DNA of 64,000 bases from Ureibacillus sp. (GTDB lineage: Bacteria; Bacillota; Bacilli; Bacillales_A; Planococcaceae). The notes beneath the pieces were generated by a model that was not told the DNA's origin, made no database searches, and was given only the letters and a program-made list of their open reading frames with translations. Below, piece after piece: positions 8,002 through 16,296 of the stretch (position 1 is its first letter; every line of letters starts with the position of its first letter). The translations under genes and the position numbers were made by a program. Where the stretch lies: NCBI GenBank assembly GCA_031178355.1, contig JAPSJC010000002.1, positions 1 to 64,000 on the forward strand. The letters run 5' to 3'.

Positions 8002-9129
8002 TCAGAATTTATTGTTAGCGAAATGTACTCTAGGCACTCTAGCAGTTATGATACATGGAATCTCATAGTTTATCGTTTCTACTTTTGTTGCCCATTCATC
8101 GATTGTTATTTCTTCATCTTTTTGTTTGCCAATCAAAGTTACTTTCTCACCTATATTATATGCAGTAGGCAGTGCAATCATACATTGATCCATACAAATT
8201 CTACCGATAATAGGAACACGTTTCCCATCTACTAGTACTTCTTGCCCAGCTAATTTTCGGATTAACCCATCGGCATAGCCAATTGGTATAGTACCAACAT
8301 ATGTAGGTTCATTAGCTGTAAAGGTAGCTCCATATCCAACAGATTCACCTTTTTGAAGTAGTTTTACTGCTACTAATTCTGATTCTAGCGAAAAAGCTTG
8401 TTGTATTGGAAATGGTAATTTCGTTTTAATGTATGGTGAAGGAGCTAATCCATACATCGAAATACCAAAACGTACCGCATCATAATGAAGTGACGTTTCC
8501 TTTGTCAACATCGTTGCAGTATTTGCAGCATGCACCAAACGTGGCTTTTTCGGTAACATTTGGATGAACTCTTTAAACTTTGTCTCTTGTTTAACAAAGT
8601 AAGAGTCATCTTCTTCATCTGCAGTAGCAAAATGAGTAAACACCCCATCTAACATTAAACCATCCGTTGAACCAATCAATTCATATAGACTGAGAAATTC
8701 GCTAATGGTTGTGACACCGATTCTTCCCATACCAGTATCAATTTTAATATGTACTTTTAAAGGTGCATTATTATAATCCAAGTTCAGATTACTAATCCAT
8801 TCAGTTGAAAAAGCAGTTAGAGTAATATTCTTGTTAGCAGCAACTTGAGCAAACGAACCCGGCGAATAGCCTAATATCAATATTTCAATATTAGGGAAAA
8901 AATTACGGAGATGGAGTGCCTCGTCGGGGGTAGCAACAGCAAGTATAGTAGCTCCTGCTTCTATTGCTGCCTCGGCGACTTCGACATCTCCATGACCGTA
9001 TGCATTCGCTTTAACGACCGCCATTATTTGAACATTTGGTTGTAAATATTCTTTTAACTGACGAACGTTCTCTTTTATTGCTTCTAGATTTATTAGTGCA
9101 CGTGTTGGACGATAGAAATGTGTAGTCAT
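8002..9129 (-). CDS. alr: Alanine racemase
   Basis: 375 residues, normal length. The PLP-binding lysine is K40 in VVKANAYGHGD, and the second catalytic region is MYGLAPSP with YGATFTANEPTYVGTIPIGYADG further on. It makes D-alanine for peptidoglycan, which links it with ddl and murF elsewhere in the block. GAGGG precedes the ATG. Gene order ydcC-alr-mazE-mazF is as in B. subtilis. Confidence 0.97.
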   Translation of the reverse strand: MTTHFYRPTRALINLEAIKENVRQLKEYLQPNVQIMAVVKANAYGHGDVEVAEAAIEAGATILAVATPDEALHLRNFFPNIEILILGYSPGSFAQVAANKNITLTAFSTEWISNLNLDYNNAPLKVHIKIDTGMGRIGVTTISEFLSLYELIGSTDGLMLDGVFTHFATADEEDDSYFVKQETKFKEFIQMLPKKPRLVHAANTATMLTKETSLHYDAVRFGISMYGLAPSPYIKTKLPFPIQQAFSLESELVAVKLLQKGESVGYGATFTANEPTYVGTIPIGYADGLIRKLAGQEVLVDGKRVPIIGRICMDQCMIALPTAYNIGEKVTLIGKQKDEEITIDEWATKVETINYEIPCIITARVPRVHFANNKF

Positions 9130-9255
9130 TTGGTTTTTTCCCTCATTTATTTCTTTCTAAACTAATAATAGATAAAATATGGTATTTTGTGTATAGATAC
9201 AGTGAATTTGTAACAATTGTAAATTATGATTACCGTCCAACTCTATTTTAAATTA

Positions 9256-10260
9256 TTATTTTAAGCCACCAGGCACTACAGAAGATGCAACTTCAATCAT
9301 TTCTTCTCTTGTTAGATTATTTGAAGCAAGGAAGAATGATACCCCATTTTGCTCCCAACTAATTGAGTTGTCCGTAATAGCTCCAATTGTAAATCCTAAA
9401 TCAGCTGGATCACCAGGTGCAAATACAGGAACTGTAGACTCCTCATTAAATACAATTGGTTGTTCCATTAATGTGAATGATTTTTCACCTTCGAACGTTA
9501 AAATTACACGTTCTGTTCCATCTTCAACAACAGCTTGTTCATCTACTAAAGTTGTCCCTTCCCATTGAAGCATCGGGTAATGCACTTGGAATTCTTGGCT
9601 CGCTACATTACCTGTAGTTTCACCGTTTTCTTCAGTAAACTTCTCTACTGCATATTCTTCTTCTTGGTGTTGAACACCTAGATCAATCTTACTAAATGTA
9701 ATCAGTAATTGTTCTTCCCCTGCTTCATCTAATACTGAAACAGTTTTTGGAAGTTTTGTTTTCTTATCAACAGTAATTTTTTGAGAAGGCATTACACTCT
9801 TATGGTTATTTCTTGTTGCCGCTTGGAAAATGTAGTTATTCTCATCTTCTTCCATTGTTACATTTGCATCTGCTAATAGGTCCTCAGCTAACGCCCCAAT
9901 TAGGTAAGCTTGGCTATTTTGTTTCGGCCATTCACTTTGGAACTTGTACGTTTTTCTAAGTGATGGTGTTACAACGAAGACGCCTTCTTTGTTGCGAATA
10001 ATCATTTGTGTTACATCTTCACCTTGTTGAGAAACTTTAACACGGTAGAAATCAGGTTTTGTGTGCCATACATTCACATCGTAAATTCGTGGTTCACTAC
10101 CAGTTTTGATTTCCATAGTTGCGTCAAGCTCATAGCCATTTCCATTACCCCATTTGTTACTTAAATCCTTTAAAACATCTTCCTTCGATTGACTACCGCA
10201 TGCCGCTATAACTAGGACACTTAACAACAATACGATAAAAGCAATTACTCGTTGTCGCAT
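9256..10260 (-). CDS. YdcC-like lipoprotein (LolA-like fold)
   Basis: 334 residues with a lipoprotein signal: RQRVIAFIVLLL hydrophobic core and lipobox VIAAC with Cys at 21. The mature part resembles the outer-membrane lipoprotein-sorting/DUF4367 type proteins and aligns with B. subtilis YdcC, a sporulation-associated lipoprotein expressed in the mother cell. It sits between acpS and alr in the conserved order. It probably works at the outer face of the cell membrane, but its exact role is unknown. Confidence 0.88.
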   Translation of the reverse strand: MRQRVIAFIVLLLSVLVIAACGSQSKEDVLKDLSNKWGNGNGYELDATMEIKTGSEPRIYDVNVWHTKPDFYRVKVSQQGEDVTQMIIRNKEGVFVVTPSLRKTYKFQSEWPKQNSQAYLIGALAEDLLADANVTMEEDENNYIFQAATRNNHKSVMPSQKITVDKKTKLPKTVSVLDEAGEEQLLITFSKIDLGVQHQEEEYAVEKFTEENGETTGNVASQEFQVHYPMLQWEGTTLVDEQAVVEDGTERVILTFEGEKSFTLMEQPIVFNEESTVPVFAPGDPADLGFTIGAITDNSISWEQNGVSFFLASNNLTREEMIEVASSVVPGGLK

Positions 10261-10351
10261 AAATCCATCCTTTCTACTTCTCGATAGGACAAATATATGA
10301 GTGTAAGAATAACTTTATGCTATCAATATTGGACAATAAATCATTTATTGT

Positions 10352-10711
10352 TCAACCAATTTCATCCATTAATATAACTTGTGCTGCTGCATAATCCTTC
10401 GAATGTGTGATACTAACAAATCCATTAACAATAAGACGATTGAAATATAAGTTCGGTTTCCCTAGATCATCGTTTAATATCTCTATTTGATGAAATTCAC
10501 ACCCCTCCCGAATTCCAGTACCATTCGCTTTAGCATATGCTTCTTTTGCTGCAAATCTTCCTGCTAAGAATTCAATTTTTCTTATATTGGACAAATTATT
10601 GTATACTTCTAATTCTCGATCACTTAAGATACGGTTTCTAAATTTCTCCTGCTCGTCTGCTTTTTTTATTCGTGCCATTTCTATAATATCTAAGCCTATT
10701 CCTTTTATCAT
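10352..10711 (-). CDS. acpS: Holo-[acyl carrier protein] synthase AcpS
   Basis: 119 residues, typical. It starts IKGIGLDIIEMARI with the metal-binding Asp8, and carries FAAKEAYAKANGTGI with the catalytic Glu/Lys. It transfers 4'-phosphopantetheine from CoA to acyl carrier protein for fatty-acid synthesis. AAAGGAG lies 8 bases before the ATG. It is divergent from the rhomboid gene. Confidence 0.97.
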   Translation of the reverse strand: MIKGIGLDIIEMARIKKADEQEKFRNRILSDRELEVYNNLSNIRKIEFLAGRFAAKEAYAKANGTGIREGCEFHQIEILNDDLGKPNLYFNRLIVNGFVSITHSKDYAAAQVILMDEIG

Positions 10712-10774
10712 AGATGTTCTCCTTTTATTCTTTTTTCAATACAATGTATAATGAGATTAAGTTGAGGTGGATAT

Positions 10775-11386
10775 ATGTTTATTAGAAGGGAAAATTTTAA
10801 GCAATTTATTAAGCTATACCCTGTCGTTTCTTTTATCATAGCGATTAATTTTATTATTTATATTCTTACCATACCTGAAGAGATGAAGTTTACGCTATTT
10901 AGCTATGGCGCTAGTCAAAATCTTCTCATCGCAAATGGTGAATGGTACCGTGTGGTAACTTCTATATTTCTACACGCCGGTTTCGTACATGTACTGTTTA
11001 ATATGTTTTCACTTTTTTTATTTGGTCCAGAACTGGAAAAAATTGCCGGAAAGGCAAGATTTTTCACAATTTATTTATTAGCAGGCATATTCGGAAACGT
11101 GCTTACATTCGCTGTTGAAGATCCAATCTACGCTAGTGTAGGTGCTAGCGGCTCAATTTATGGGATTTTCGGGGCATTTGCAGCATTAGTTTACTATACA
11201 CGACATACAATGCCACAATTAAAGCAGATAATCATGCCAATCATTATTATTGGTGTCATTTTCACTTTCTTGCAACCAGGTATTAACATTATGAGTCATC
11301 TTGGCGGGTTGGCTACTGGTTTTATACTAGGTCTGGTCTATTTTACACCTAAAAATATTATACGTTGGCGAAATACTAGAAGATAA
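10775..11386 (+). CDS. Rhomboid-family intramembrane serine protease (YdcA)
   Basis: 203 residues with about six membrane segments. The catalytic serine is in GASGSIYGI (about residues 126-134) and the histidine in SHLGG (about 172-176). HAGFVHVLFNMFSLFLFG is the conserved second-helix motif. It cleaves membrane proteins within the bilayer; its substrate is unknown. It corresponds to ydcA beside acpS in B. subtilis. It reads against ydbT, with a shared terminator. Confidence 0.95.
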   Translation: MFIRRENFKQFIKLYPVVSFIIAINFIIYILTIPEEMKFTLFSYGASQNLLIANGEWYRVVTSIFLHAGFVHVLFNMFSLFLFGPELEKIAGKARFFTIYLLAGIFGNVLTFAVEDPIYASVGASGSIYGIFGAFAALVYYTRHTMPQLKQIIMPIIIIGVIFTFLQPGINIMSHLGGLATGFILGLVYFTPKNIIRWRNTRR

Positions 11387-11422
11387 AAGGCAAAACCTAT
11401 TCAATAGGTTTTGCCTTTTTTT
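11385..11422. terminator. Bidirectional terminator between ydcA and ydbT
   Basis: AAAAGGCAAAACCTA / TAGGTTTTGCCTTTT stem with a 5-base loop and T-rich flanks on both strands. The ydbT stop codon is inside the stem. Confidence 0.85.
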
Positions 11423-12896
11423 CATGCTCAAACCAGTTCAGTACAAGATCAGCATCATCTTCGTTTAGATGAGATACTTTTGCCGTTGCCCCAGTTATGC
11501 CAGACATAACCGTCCCTTGTATGGATATAAGTTTTCTTCTATTTTGGAAATAGCTTTGTTTTCTAACAACCACTTGTAATCGTTTCTTTTCTACTAAGAA
11601 GGTAACCTTACTTATTATCCGATATACAATCGTCAATTGGTTATGTTTAATTGCACAACCTGTCGTATGGAACTGCCAAACCCCCAATAAAATCAATGGA
11701 ATAATTAATAAAATCGATAAAAACCCATAAGGATAATAAAAATAAGAACATAGACCAACAACAGGAATTAACCATAAAAGTTTCATTCTGAAGAAGAAGC
11801 TTCTTGCTCTTTTTGGAGGTGTAGTTAATGTTACATCTAATTCAAATTGTGGTAATAATTCGTTTAGTACAGGAAATAATTGTTGTTTCTTAATAAGAGG
11901 AAATAGAATCATCTTTTTTTCCTTCTCCCCTATTGCACCACCACCTGCACTTTCAACCGTAACGGACGCTAAACCAAGTAGTTGCCTCAATGGATTTTCG
12001 ACAATTTTTATCGCTTGGACTCGGTTTAATGGAATTGTTAGCTTTTTCTTCTCTAGTAGACCTCTTGTAACTATAATCCTCCCTGACTCTTCCGTAACAG
12101 AGAACCCGTAATAACTTAAAAATGTAATGGCAATTGATAACAGCCATGCAACTAAGAAACAAATAATAATGGTAAATAGTACAATTATTATCCCAAATTG
12201 AACAAACATTCGAATTTCCTCGTAAATCCAATCATATGGAATATATTCTGAAAACTGAGCCAAGATTGCCGCTATCCCTGCAATAACTACCCCAATACTA
12301 TTCGAAGTAGATGCTAAAATTAATAAATCTTTGTTTGACATTTTATGAATCAGTTTACCAGTTTCCTCAACATTTATTTTATTCTTTGCTTCTAATCCAA
12401 CATCTTCCTCAATCAAACGCGCTTTTCTTTTCGATATACCCATCTCTTCGTCTACTTGCATTGCAGCTTCTTTAGTAACTGCAGTTAGCTCCACTTCCGG
12501 TTTCCCATCTGTATTACCTGCTGTTTCCACAGTTACTAGAACTAATCCAAGCAGCTGATGAAAAATACCTTCTTTGTAATTAAGGGCTTGGATTCGATCA
12601 AAAGGAATATATCTCTTTTTCTTTATAAATAAGCCGTATTCTACACGAAGTTCACCATCTTCAAACCAATATATAAAAGTAAGCCATTTCATAATTCCAG
12701 AGATTAAATAGAATAATACAGGTACCCCAATTATTATGAGAGGTAGTAAATCAGTCCAGAAGTCCATTCCTTCTGATTGATTAAAGAATCTTGACATTAA
12801 AATTATCCCTATAGGTATGATTAGTTCTTTCAACCCTTTTAGGAAGTTAATGATTGCAGAAATAGGATGTAATTTATATATTTTTCTAGACATCAT
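11397..12896 (-). CDS. YdbT-like membrane protein with PH-like domains
   Basis: 499 residues with three repeated bPH2 (DUF304) units, each preceded by membrane helices. The recurring pattern is around RIQALNYKEGIFHQLLGLVLV, RVQAIKIVENPLRQLLGLASV and the third copy near RLQVVVRKQ. It aligns with B. subtilis YdbT. It overlaps the end of ydbS by 11 bases, and the two probably form a complex. In B. subtilis the pair has been linked to resistance to amylocyclicin-type bacteriocins; that role here is inference. Confidence 0.88.
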   Translation of the reverse strand: MMSRKIYKLHPISAIINFLKGLKELIIPIGIILMSRFFNQSEGMDFWTDLLPLIIIGVPVLFYLISGIMKWLTFIYWFEDGELRVEYGLFIKKKRYIPFDRIQALNYKEGIFHQLLGLVLVTVETAGNTDGKPEVELTAVTKEAAMQVDEEMGISKRKARLIEEDVGLEAKNKINVEETGKLIHKMSNKDLLILASTSNSIGVVIAGIAAILAQFSEYIPYDWIYEEIRMFVQFGIIIVLFTIIICFLVAWLLSIAITFLSYYGFSVTEESGRIIVTRGLLEKKKLTIPLNRVQAIKIVENPLRQLLGLASVTVESAGGGAIGEKEKKMILFPLIKKQQLFPVLNELLPQFELDVTLTTPPKRARSFFFRMKLLWLIPVVGLCSYFYYPYGFLSILLIIPLILLGVWQFHTTGCAIKHNQLTIVYRIISKVTFLVEKKRLQVVVRKQSYFQNRRKLISIQGTVMSGITGATAKVSHLNEDDADLVLNWFEHEKKAKPIE

Positions 12897-13374
12897 CTTC
12901 TGCCACCCTTGCTAACTCGGAGATACGTGCACGCAAAAGATCTGCATCTTCTGATATTAACATCGGTATTGTATGCGTTGTCGCTGCTGTTGAAATTGAA
13001 ATATTGGATAAGTTATATTTTTTCAAAAGAGGACCTTGTGCAGTATCTACATGTTGGACGCGAATCATCGGTATTAGAGTCCTTTTTACAACAAATAACC
13101 CACTTTGAATTTCAATTTCATGTTCCCTAACTTCATATCTCCAATGATTCCATCTAATATTCGGTATTAACCAAATCGTTGCGATAGCTTCAAGAAACAC
13201 AACTCCGAACACTATGTAGTAAATATAATTTGGCCAGTTTTGCCATTGTGTTGATAAAAAAACACCAGTCGCAACAAAAAGTGTAATTACAGATCCAATT
13301 ACACCGTATAGCCGCCAAACCGTAAGACCTTTTCTTGGAATTTGGTAAATCGGTACATTTCTCAGATCAATCAC
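12886..13374 (-). CDS. YdbS-like membrane protein with PH-like domain
   Basis: About 162 residues: two N-terminal membrane helices followed by one bPH2 domain ending VRVQHVDTAQGPLLKKYNLS, close to YdbS. The frame is open to a GTG at 13383, but the GTG at 13374 has AGGTGAGAG properly placed before it, so I use that one. It forms an operon with ydbT. Confidence 0.85.
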   Translation of the reverse strand: MIDLRNVPIYQIPRKGLTVWRLYGVIGSVITLFVATGVFLSTQWQNWPNYIYYIVFGVVFLEAIATIWLIPNIRWNHWRYEVREHEIEIQSGLFVVKRTLIPMIRVQHVDTAQGPLLKKYNLSNISISTAATTHTIPMLISEDADLLRARISELARVAEDDV

Positions 13375-13439
13375 CTCTCTCACCTACTAGATACGATTTA
13401 GCATATAAATGTGTTTCAAAATTTTACATCTTTTAAATA

Positions 13440-13476
13440 ATAAAAAAGCCGACTCATTTTGAGTCGACTTTTTTTA
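13440..13476 (-). terminator. Terminator of cshA
   Basis: On the minus strand, AGTCGACTCA / TGAGTCGGCT stem with a 3-4 base loop, followed by TTTTTTATTATT, 4 bases after the cshA stop. Confidence 0.9.
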
Positions 13477-13479
13477 AAA

Positions 13480-15006
13480 TTAGCTATCGCGACGACGTGG
13501 GCGACGGCGTTCACTGCTACCGCTACCACTACCACTACCGCTCTCACGGCGACCGCCTTCACGACGACCTCCACGATCACTACTACTACCGCGGCTTCCA
13601 CCACGACTACCTCCACGGCCTCCACCATCACGGCGAGGTCCACGATCACGACCTGGGCGACTTCCACCTGAACGTTCTCTTCTCGCTGGTAAAGGACGTT
13701 CTTCAGAAATTGTAACCGGAGTATCATCTGGTTCTTTTGTTAGAGATTTAATAGCCGCAGCTACAATATCAACCGCATCATGATCATCTAAAAGTTGATT
13801 TGCAAGAATACGGTAATCCCCTAAATCATTTGCTTGAACAATTTCAATTAATGTTTCCATTGCTTGTTGTTGTTGACCCACTAATGCTTCTGATTCAGTA
13901 GGAGGACGAAGTGGCGTCATACGTTTTTTCGTCGTTTCTTCCACAATCCGTAAGTAACCCATTTCTCTTGGTGTTACAAATGTTATTGCAAGACCTGATT
14001 TTCCTGCACGTCCAGTACGTCCAATTCGGTGAACATAACTTTCTGGATCTTGAGGAATATCAAAGTTATAAACATGTGTTACACCAGAAATATCAAGACC
14101 ACGAGCTGCTACATCAGTCGCAACAAGAATATCGATTTTGTTTTCTTTAAATTGTCTTAATACAGACATACGTTTAGCTTGACTTAAATCACCATGAATA
14201 CCTTCAGCTAAATAACCACGAAGCGTTAAAGCTTGCGCTAATTCATCTACACGGCGTTTTGTTCGGCCGAAAATAATCGCTAGTTCTGGTTGATGTACAT
14301 TTAATAATCGAGCTAAAACATCAAACTTTTCACGCTCTTGCGCTTTTACGAAAAACTGTTCAATATTTTCAACAGTCATTTCTTTTGATTTAATTTTAAC
14401 TTCTTCAGGGTTTTTCATAAATGTTGTTGCAATTTTACGAATTGCAGGTGGCATAGTAGCTGAGAATAACAATGTTTGTCTTTCTGCAGGTACCTTTTCT
14501 AAAATTGCATTAATATCATCGATAAAGCCCATGTTTAACATTTCGTCCGCTTCATCCAAAATAAGCGTTTCAACATTTTCAAGCTTTAATGTATGACGGT
14601 TAATATGGTCAATAATTCGACCTGGAGTACCAACGATAATTTGTGGTCTATTCTTTAATGCACGAATTTGACGACTAATATCTTGTCCTCCATAAACAGA
14701 TAGGATCTTAACGCGCTTGTCGTATCCAATTTTATAAAGTTCTTCTGAAACTTGAATGGCTAATTCACGTGTCGGAGCAATAATTAACCCTTGTATGTTG
14801 GGGTTATGTGTGTCAATCTTTTCAATTAGTGGAATACCAAAAGCAGCAGTCTTACCAGTACCCGTTTGGGCTTGACCGATAATATCTTTACCTTCTAAGC
14901 CGAACTTAATAGTTCCTTCTTGGATTGGTGTTGCTTCTTCGAACCCCATTCGTTTTAATGAACGAAGTGTTGATTCACTAATGTTTAATTCTGAAAAATT
15001 TGTCAA
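13480..15006 (-). CDS. cshA: DEAD-box ATP-dependent RNA helicase CshA
   Basis: About 508 residues. Motifs in order: TPIQ (Q motif region), [31 protein letters not shown] and [10 protein letters not shown]. CshA unwinds RNA, takes part in mRNA turnover with the degradosome, and aids cold growth. The C-terminal 75 residues are low-complexity Arg/Gly/Ser with RGG-type repeats, expected to be disordered and RNA-binding. Two TTG codons compete as start; the one at 15006 has GGAG 9 bases upstream and aligns with B. subtilis CshA, while the one at 15015 is too close to the ribosome binding site. Confidence 0.95.
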   Translation of the reverse strand: MTNFSELNISESTLRSLKRMGFEEATPIQEGTIKFGLEGKDIIGQAQTGTGKTAAFGIPLIEKIDTHNPNIQGLIIAPTRELAIQVSEELYKIGYDKRVKILSVYGGQDISRQIRALKNRPQIIVGTPGRIIDHINRHTLKLENVETLILDEADEMLNMGFIDDINAILEKVPAERQTLLFSATMPPAIRKIATTFMKNPEEVKIKSKEMTVENIEQFFVKAQEREKFDVLARLLNVHQPELAIIFGRTKRRVDELAQALTLRGYLAEGIHGDLSQAKRMSVLRQFKENKIDILVATDVAARGLDISGVTHVYNFDIPQDPESYVHRIGRTGRAGKSGLAITFVTPREMGYLRIVEETTKKRMTPLRPPTESEALVGQQQQAMETLIEIVQANDLGDYRILANQLLDDHDAVDIVAAAIKSLTKEPDDTPVTISEERPLPARRERSGGSRPGRDRGPRRDGGGRGGSRGGSRGSSSDRGGRREGGRRESGSGSGSGSSERRRPRRRDS

Positions 15007-15109
15007 ACTCTTCAATCTCCTTTTTTCCTTTTAAGTTGACAAATGGTTACATTCAGATGAAGTGTATTCGGCAATCACGAGCCTGTTTAGTGGAACGTTT
15101 CCGTTAAAA

Positions 15110-15219
15110 TCAAATGCGCCTTCGCGTATTTGCACTGTTGCTGTTTTCACTACAGTCAAAACAAGTGCAGCCAGATTAAAAATTCTGTGGTATCCGTCGA
15201 AGGCTTTAACTTCATTCAT
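15110..15219 (+). repeat. Dispersed repeat, short copy 1
   Basis: It begins TCAAATGCGCCTTCGCGTAT and ends near CGTCGAAGGCTTTAACTTCA. Both ends align with the longer copy at 35871-36205 (TCAAATACGCCTTGGCATAT and CGCCGAAGGCTTAACT), and so does the CAAAACA.GTG....CCAGATT block. About 200 bases of the middle are missing in this copy. It is GC-richer than its surroundings and lies about 100 bases upstream of cshA. Confidence 0.6.
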
Positions 15220-15285
15220 TAGAGGTTTACCCTCTTAGAATTATTTATATATACTATATCCTCACCATAAAGGTGGGTAATTTTG

Positions 15286-15381
15286 ATGAATGAAGTTAAA
15301 TCTCTTTCTACAAGAGCAGTTTTATATGAAAAGGAAAGCCCGGTCATTGCCGAGCGGTTCATTCTACGAGTTACAAATTAA
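15286..15381 (+). CDS. Possible 31-residue peptide, unknown
   Basis: An ATG frame of 31 codons with AGGTGGG 8 bases upstream. The first five codons (MNEVK) are an inverted duplicate of the minus-strand sequence at 15205-15219, so the frame may be a by-product of the repeat. I recognise no family. Confidence 0.2.
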   Translation: MNEVKSLSTRAVLYEKESPVIAERFILRVTN

Positions 15382-15409
15382 ATGTGGTTAAAATAGAATA
15401 AAACCGTAA

Positions 15410-15445
15410 ATTCAAAAAAAAGCACTCTTCACTTTTGAAGAGCCT
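15410..15445 (-). terminator. Terminator after the esterase gene
   Basis: On the minus strand GGCTCTTCAAAAGTGAAGAGTG forms a 7-bp stem, followed by CTTTTTTTTG. It lies about 90 bases past the esterase stop. Confidence 0.8.
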
Positions 15446-15533
15446 TCGCAAAATGTATCCATTGCTCTAAATAGTTTATCATGCGTTTGTACTGATATGC
15501 AACCGATAAGCTTTTACTCTTAGAATTAATTAT

Positions 15534-16229
15534 TTAATTATTCTTTTGTAAAAAATTTAAAACCTTTGGAAACCAATCTTCATAGTCTTCACTATAACAA
15601 ATATGGTGTTTACCAAACGGTGAAAAGAATATGCACTTTTCACTAGATGGTATTTGCTCGAAAAGGTAGTTCGCAGTTGCATAAGGAACAAGACCGTCTG
15701 CTTTACCTTGAACGATATAGGTTGGTATATCAATAGTACTGATATACGGTGTTACCATTTTTACAATTTTCATGAATTGAACAGCGCTACTAACAGGTAC
15801 ATTATTTATTTTGCTCTCGTAACGTTTAAATAATTCATTATCTTTTAAATGACCATTAATTGCATCTTTTGCAATCACTCTCAAATCCTTTATTAGTTGT
15901 ACAGGTGCGATATATTTAACTGCCGCGCTCAATAGTACAAGTTTTTCTACTTTATATCGTTTCGCTAAATACATAGCAATCACGCCACCCATAGAAAAAC
16001 CAATAACTGTAATTTCGTCAACCTTTTTTGCTAACCTTCGATACGCTATTTCAGCATCCAAAAGCCAGTGTTCACCTTTAAATCCCTTTAAGGAAAGCGT
16101 TTCTCCATGTCCACAAAAAGTTGGTGTTTCAACAACCCATTCTGTATGCTCCCTGATATAATTTGCCAACGGAATAATTTCATATGGTCCACCTGTAAAC
16201 CCGTGTAATAATAATATCCCTTTTGTCAT
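15534..16229 (-). CDS. Alpha/beta hydrolase, Est30-like carboxylesterase
   Basis: 231 residues. LLLHGFTGGPYE (6-17) is the oxyanion-loop motif and GFSMGG (about 97-102) the nucleophile elbow; an Asp in GKADGLVP and His in GKHHICYS complete a likely catalytic triad. The length and motifs fit the Est30/monoacylglycerol-lipase-like esterases of Bacillales, cytoplasmic with no signal peptide. It lies alone between murF and cshA, with terminators on both sides. Natural substrate unknown. Confidence 0.85.
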   Translation of the reverse strand: MTKGILLLHGFTGGPYEIIPLANYIREHTEWVVETPTFCGHGETLSLKGFKGEHWLLDAEIAYRRLAKKVDEITVIGFSMGGVIAMYLAKRYKVEKLVLLSAAVKYIAPVQLIKDLRVIAKDAINGHLKDNELFKRYESKINNVPVSSAVQFMKIVKMVTPYISTIDIPTYIVQGKADGLVPYATANYLFEQIPSSEKCIFFSPFGKHHICYSEDYEDWFPKVLNFLQKNN

Positions 16230-16246
16230 AAATATCCTCCAACAGT

Positions 16247-16287
16247 AAGAAAGGATCCAAAAGTTTTTTACATAACCTTTGGATCCA
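16247..16287 (-). terminator. Terminator of ddl-murF
   Basis: On the minus strand GGATCCAAAG / CTTTTGGATCC with a loop of about 14 bases, followed by TTTCTT, starting 10 bases after the murF stop. Confidence 0.8.
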
Positions 16288-16296
16288 TTAAGTGAT

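Larger units (their letters stand above)
15007..15533. other. cshA upstream region with repeat copy 1 and an inverted duplicate
   Basis: 527 bases without a confident gene. It holds the shorter copy of a dispersed repeat (15110-15219), a 15-bp inverted repeat ATGAATGAAGTTAAA (15205-15219 on minus, 15286-15300 on plus), a possible 31-codon frame (15286-15381, plus), and the esterase terminator (15410-15445). The cshA promoter must lie here; I see no consensus -35/-10 pair. Confidence 0.5.

Noticed and set aside
13416..13727. Long open frames on both strands over the cshA 3' end
   Set aside because: They are shadows of the Arg/Gly/Ser-coding repeats of CshA, giving Val/Ala-, Thr/Ala- and His-rich nonsense in other frames.
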